Assembly: GCF_905220365.1 (NCBI RefSeq)
Contig: NC_061130.1
Coordinates: 4,223,501-4,287,500, forward strand
DNA: 64,000 bases
Direction of reading: 5' to 3'
Origin: Vanessa cardui
Lineage: Eukaryota > Arthropoda > Insecta > Lepidoptera > Nymphalidae
Shown: piece by piece, positions 59,336-64,000 of the stretch
Layout: every line of letters begins with the position of its first letter
Numbering within the stretch: position 1 is the stretch's first letter
Made by a program: the position numbers and the translations under genes
Notes under the pieces: model-generated
What the model was told of the DNA's origin: nothing
The model's input: the letters and a program-made list of their open reading frames with translations, nothing else
Database searches by the model: none

Positions 59336-60034
59336 TAATTCAAATAAAATAAATAATTATAAGCCTCTAAAAATAAATATTAAAAATAAAAGTACAACTA
59401 AACCAATGGTAACGTTACTCACTTACAGCGTACCTACCATAATTATGTCTTAAAACTAAAGACATTTTTGTGGTGGATGTCGATGTCGTCTGTTTATAGA
59501 ATTGTAAGTCCTGACGCATCGAGTAATTGGTGAGAATTTTACTGTATTCGTACTGTTATATCCGGGCTTAGTTAGCTAAAATACTGACACAACCCCTTTT
59601 CTCATCATTTCACACGATAGTACTAAGAAAGGCAGACAAGCAGTCAGTTCCATTCCATCTTTCAATCGCGACACACATTTTTGTCCTATAAAGTCTATTA
59701 TTTTATTAATTATTAATAAAACGTTAATAAACCAGTTTTAATTATTTTCATTTTTTTTTTAAAAGACTTTCGGGAACTCCCTTATAACAGTATGGTGTCT
59801 TGTTATAGCGAACGTATTTTTAATAAGTTGTCGAGGTATGTAATGGGGACATACTTTTTTCATATTAGACATAAGCTCTGGCGACTGTATTTGACAGTTT
59901 ATTAGTTTATGCAGAGTAATAAGTCGTTAACGCAGCGGCGTTACTGCAATGAATCTATTTTAAAATACTTCAAACGTTTTACTTTTCGGATTTAAGTAAC
60001 TCAACCTATCATAATTAAATAACAAATGAGTGTT
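59336..60034. other. Intergenic, nothing recognised
   Basis: AT-rich single-copy DNA. Confidence 0.4.
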
Positions 60035-60076
60035 ACTTGGTAGTAGGGATTTTCGCAAGCCGATCTGAGTTCATGC
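60035..60076 (+). mobile_element. SINE-C 5' scrap
   Basis: CTTGGTAGTAGGGATTTTCG then CAAGCCGATCTGAGTTC. Confidence 0.5.
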
Positions 60077-60344
60077 AAATTAACAAATAATTATTTTTAT
60101 TTTAATATATATATGAAACAACACTTTACCGTGTAAACGCACTTCATTAATGTTTCTACTACTATATAAGGAAGAAAAAAAGGTAATCTTATCTTTCATG
60201 TCCTTTCTGTGTGACGTAATACGTAATCATAACCATAAAATGTTATTAAAACAAGGAAATATAATAGTAGTTCACATGACCATCGCCCCCATAAAGTTTT
60301 CTTACTTTATATGTTATTAGAAAAAAGGAATTTATAACAATATT

Positions 60345-60447
60345 TTAAATGTGGAAGTAAACTCTGTCTGTCTGTCTCTATGTCGCTCTTTCACGACCAG
60401 ACCAATGAAAGGAATTTAATGAAATTTGGTGTGAAGCAAACTTGAAC
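60345..60447 (+). mobile_element. Helitron 5' fragment
   Basis: AATGTGGAAGTAAACTCTGT to TGGTGTGAAGCAAACTTGAA, cut off where the R1-like sequence starts. Confidence 0.65.
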
Positions 60448-61010
60448 CTTTTTTTTCGCTGGAACGTTTTTCCACGCGCTTCCCCCAAGTGATAGAAAGT
60501 GGGGGGGCGGTGTGGGATCTCCCCGGAGCCCTGGACCCCGAGTGCGCCTAATTACGCCGGGTTTACCTACTAAAAAAACCAGCGGTACCCTCTCCGTCTT
60601 TCGATGGACGCCACGGGATCACTTACGCATGCTACCGTGACGCCTATGCGGCGCCTCCAACACCTAGGGGTAATTCCCGGGGTACTGGGACCCTCCTAGC
60701 CCCTGTGGCGCCTATTGAGGCCTATTGAGGGACAGAAGGTAGTGCCTTTTCCTCCTACCAGGTCGTCTTCTACGGAGCGAATCAACGGCGGCACTCTCTT
60801 CCCGCTCCTACTCCGCGGCTTCCTTCTGCGACATGACACTTTCTACCCAGACACATCTCTGACCAGCACATCTCAATACCGAGCATGGCGTGAATGATGC
60901 TCGGCAGCGAGAGGTCTCTGCCCATAGTCGCTGCAAGGGTGTGCCTCTGGGGCCCCCACACAGTACACTCGCACAGGGTGTGGTACGCCGTATCCACTAG
61001 CGCACCACAC
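60448..61010 (-). mobile_element. R1-like LINE, 3' end
   Basis: A GC-rich block unlike its surroundings. The minus strand encodes DTAYHTLCECTVWGPQR, LAATMGRDLSLPSI and a following AMLGIEMCW segment. This matches the C-terminal cysteine region and tail of R1-clade non-LTR retrotransposons. Upstream domains are missing. About 360 bases of non-coding 3' sequence follow, with a G run at 60501-60507. Confidence 0.75.
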
Positions 61011-61073
61011 CCCCAATCCCAATAGATGATTTACATGAAAAATACATGATAAATATAGCAAAAATAAATGCAA

Positions 61074-61377
61074 TAACAACAGCCAGTAAATTTCCCACTA
61101 CTGGACTAAGGCCTCCTCTCCCTTTGAGGAGAAGGTTTGGAACACATTCCACCACGCTGTTCCAGCAGGTTGGTGGAATACACATGTGGTAGAATTTTTA
61201 TGAAAATAGACACATGCAGGTTTCCACACAATGTTTTCCTTCACTGTCGAGCAAGAGGTGAATTATAAAAACAAATTAAGCACATGAATATTCATGGGTG
61301 CTTGTCTGGGTTTGAACCCGCAATTATTGGTTAAGATGCACGCGTTCTAACCACTGGGCCAACTCGGCTCTAAATCT
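61074..61377 (-). mobile_element. SINE-A copy with clear target duplication
   Basis: Perfect 13-bp duplication AAAATAAATGCAA at 61061-61073 and 61378-61390. Full length, with A and B boxes readable on minus. Confidence 0.94.
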
Positions 61378-61390
61378 AAAATAAATGCAA

Positions 61391-62344
61391 GGAAAGGAAA
61401 AAGGGAAAAATATATAAACCGTTAGAGAATACAGCATTTAGTAAAGAAAGGATGTCAGTAACGAATAACGTCAAAGAGGGACCAAATAATTTCCAATAAC
61501 TCACAGTTAAATTGATTATCCCGACGGACCTATCGTACCCTACTGATAGATCTCTCGAGAAATAACCGTGAAACTTTGTACCATGAGTACGCTAAATAAA
61601 TCAGAAATATACAAATAACGGAATCGTTTAAACTTAATTCAAATATATAATCAATTGACTACTAAAATGTTTCAGTAAATATTTCATCTAAGTTAATTTC
61701 AAGTAATAAATTTGTGGCGTTAATATAAGGACTGTGCGAATCGTGAGATAAGGGCCTAGGATGTCCTTCTTCAGACAGTCTAGAGGTGGTAATCGGTACG
61801 TGCTGCTGAAAACCTTCGCTCCTTAGAAAAGATGTGCTGAGTAGCTAACTAATAGAGTAGCTTCAGCGTTTGGAATTATTTCTTGAACGCACGTGATTTA
61901 CTTTTAAATAGTTTTTAATATAGTAAGCATCGATAAAGAATTGAATTATTTATTTAATGTATTTTAGTCGATATTTTTAATTCATGTTTTGATCAGTAAA
62001 AACACAAAGGAGGTGGCTTATATATTACAGTTCTGCGTCTTTATAAGTAGTGCGCCTTATTTTTACTAATATTTATAACAATGTTTCTAAATTGTAAAAT
62101 GTTATGAGGCTTGGGATTAGTCTTATTTTAGGGGGCTAATTAATCAAATCAATTAAAACGGACACGTGGCAACAGACTTTCACAAAATTGACTATGTAGA
62201 AGACTCTGTTTGCAAAATTAAATAGCTCTGAACATATAATACATTTTTTAAATTAATTAATCATAAGATAAAAACACTACTAAATATATGGAACACGATT
62301 CCTCTTCAACTAGCACAAATAAAGTACGTGATACGCAATCTATA
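61391..62344. other. Intergenic, nothing recognised
   Basis: AT-rich. GGATGTCCTTCTTCAGACAG near 61760 is in a slightly GC-richer patch without a frame. Confidence 0.4.
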
Positions 62345-62850
62345 TCTATACTATATATACTAATATTATAAATGTGAAAGTAGCTCTATCTGTCTGTTGC
62401 TCTTTCCCGACCAAAACAAAGAACCGAAATTAAAGAAATTTGGTGTGAAGCAAACTGGATCTCCAAGAAAGGACATAGACTACTTTTTTCCTGACAACAT
62501 GTTACAACAACAGCCTGTAAATTCCCACTGCTGGGCTAAAGGCCTCCTCTCCCTTTGAGGAGAAGGTTTGGAACATATTCCCACCACGCTGTTCCAATGC
62601 GGGTTGGTGGAATACACATGTGGCAGAATTTCTATGAAATTTGTCACATGCAGGTTTCTTCACGATTTTCGCCTTCACAGCTGACCACGAGATGAATTAT
62701 AAAGATAAATTAAGCACATGAATCAGCAGTGCTTGCCTGGGTTTGAACCCGCAATCATCGGTTAAGATGCACGCGTTCTAACCGCTGGGCCATCTCGACA
62801 ACATCTTAATAAACCCCTAAAACGCGAGCAACGCCGCGGGCAACAACGAA
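62345..62850 (+). mobile_element. Non-autonomous Helitron interrupted by a SINE-A
   Basis: 5' end TCTATACTATATATACTAAT, then AAGGACATAGACTACTTTTT. After the SINE it resumes ACATCTTAATAAACCCC and ends GCCGCGGGCAACAACGAA, with the CTAG terminus mutated. Confidence 0.8.
62501..62796 (-). mobile_element. SINE-A copy, subfamily A2, nested in a Helitron
   Basis: Target duplication GACAACAT at 62493-62500 and 62797-62804, inside Helitron sequence. A2 markers TTTGTCACATGCAGG and AATCAGCAGTGC. Confidence 0.93.
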
Positions 62851-63867
62851 TATACTTTAAACTATACGATGGCATCAAAGCCTTCTCAGGCACGCCAACT
62901 TTTAAAGTAGATCCAAAAAGTCTTAAGTGAGAACGCACGAACATCGTTAAATTTTGTTCTAATATTCATAATTGAGCATTATTTTTCTCTTTTTGAAAAT
63001 GTCAAAGTGCTTCCATATTACTACAGGTAAATTTAAGGTAGCTTAATTGAATTTCACGTCCAACTAATAAAACCACTTGTCCTTTGTACTGCACCGTATC
63101 CCCCTTTGAAATTTCTGTTTTTCGGTGAAATATAAGTTTTACACTTAACAATTTGAACTTACTTTTTGAACTACTTATCTTTTGGTAAATATAAACTTGC
63201 CTTGCTGCGCAGTAATCAGTGGTTCCTTTTATAAGATGAACAAAATAGAAAGGGAAGAAAATGTAACTTCAATTTTTAACGTAAAATTTTATTCTCAGCG
63301 AAAAATCTTTAATGGCTTTTTTTCAAACTGTATCTTGGAAATGTATTTTAATAAAGCGTTTTCAATTGTTACAACTGATTCCATTTTCAAACTATTTCGT
63401 ATCAAGATTTTGTATTTCGATAAATAAATACATTTACGTTTTCACTACAACCGTCCCTTAATATTAATATAACTAGATGCAAACCTTGCTTCACTTGGGT
63501 GAAATACAAAAAAACTTAATAAAAACGGTTAAACTGTTTTACTTTTCATTTACTTTTCGTAAATATTATTTATACATTTTTTTATGAATGTTTTGATTTT
63601 CAAATAGATTTATTTTCTATTTACGTGATGAAAACTAACAATAATATTTTTTTACAAAATATTCTGAACGCACCCGTAAACGTCAAATATGGAAAACGTG
63701 GTTGAACTGTCGTGTCATTAAATTTTATGGATTTAATAACGATATATTATGTCGATTATACGAATTTTGAAATATCTTGTCTAATAATTATTATTGTTTT
63801 TCATGATCTGTAATAGTGGGTTTCAATCGGATTCCTTTTTTTATGGAATAGATACATACAAGCATAT
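62851..63867. other. Intergenic, nothing recognised
   Basis: AT-rich. An 81-codon frame at 63182-63427 has no motif and is not called. A Helitron-end scrap (ACTAGATGCAAACCTTGCTT) is at about 63471-63490. Confidence 0.4.
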
Positions 63868-64000
63868 GGGCTACCTGATGGTAAGTGGTCACCATCACCC
63901 ATATACAATGACGCTGTAAAAAATATTAACTATTCCTTCCATCGTCAATGCGCCACCAACCTTGGGAACTAAGATGCTATGTCCCTTGTGCCTGTAGTTA
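63868..64000 (-). mobile_element. SINE-C copy running off the window
   Basis: Starts at the tail side (GGGCTACCTGATGGTAAGTG on plus), then GCGCCACCAACCTTGGGAAC. It continues past the right edge. Confidence 0.85.

Overview
The window is nuclear DNA of a lepidopteran (butterfly or moth). It is AT-rich, with one intron-split insect odorant receptor gene and a dense load of lepidopteran-type retroposons, Helitrons and MITEs. No rRNA, functional tRNA, CRISPR or bacterial-type operon was seen. I cannot name the species; a nymphalid-like butterfly is a guess from the style of the abundant SINE.

Region 1 (28-9639, + strand) holds the 3' half of an odorant receptor (7tm_6 family). Seven coding exons splice in phase into 256 residues that end at a stop. 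The N-terminal exons lie to the left of the window. The introns carry SINEs, a MITE and Helitron remnants.

Region 2 (about 9.7-45.5 kb and 47.4-64 kb) is intergenic and built mostly from mobile elements. SINE-A is tRNA-derived, with at least 23 recognisable copies, 19 of them on the minus strand. SINE-B is a second tRNA-derived family with four main copies. SINE-C is a short retroposon ending in ATACCATAAAA, with about 12 copies. Non-autonomous Helitrons begin with TC and end with CTAG, inserted between A and T. There are two MITE families, one mariner-like with TA flanks and one with the TIR GGCTATTTGAC, plus a foldback element with arms of about 120 bp. LINE fragments represent an RTE-like group, an R1-like group and Jockey/CR1-like C-termini.

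Region 3 (45846-47117) is a 5'-truncated non-LTR retrotransposon whose reverse transcriptase C-terminal half (406 codons) is still open and carries the catalytic YADD.

The most informative observations concern how the elements relate. The 3' tail of SINE-C closely matches the tail of the LINE at 45875-47117, and the tail of SINE-A matches that of the RTE-like fragment at 23665-23997. The window therefore appears to show two SINE families, each beside a LINE with the matching tail. Other notable items are a perfect 62-bp palindrome (21218-21279), a short mitochondrial COX1 insertion (44183-44373) ending exactly at a Helitron terminus, a head-to-head SINE-C pair, and two weak small-gene candidates (31730-31953 and 58880-59068).
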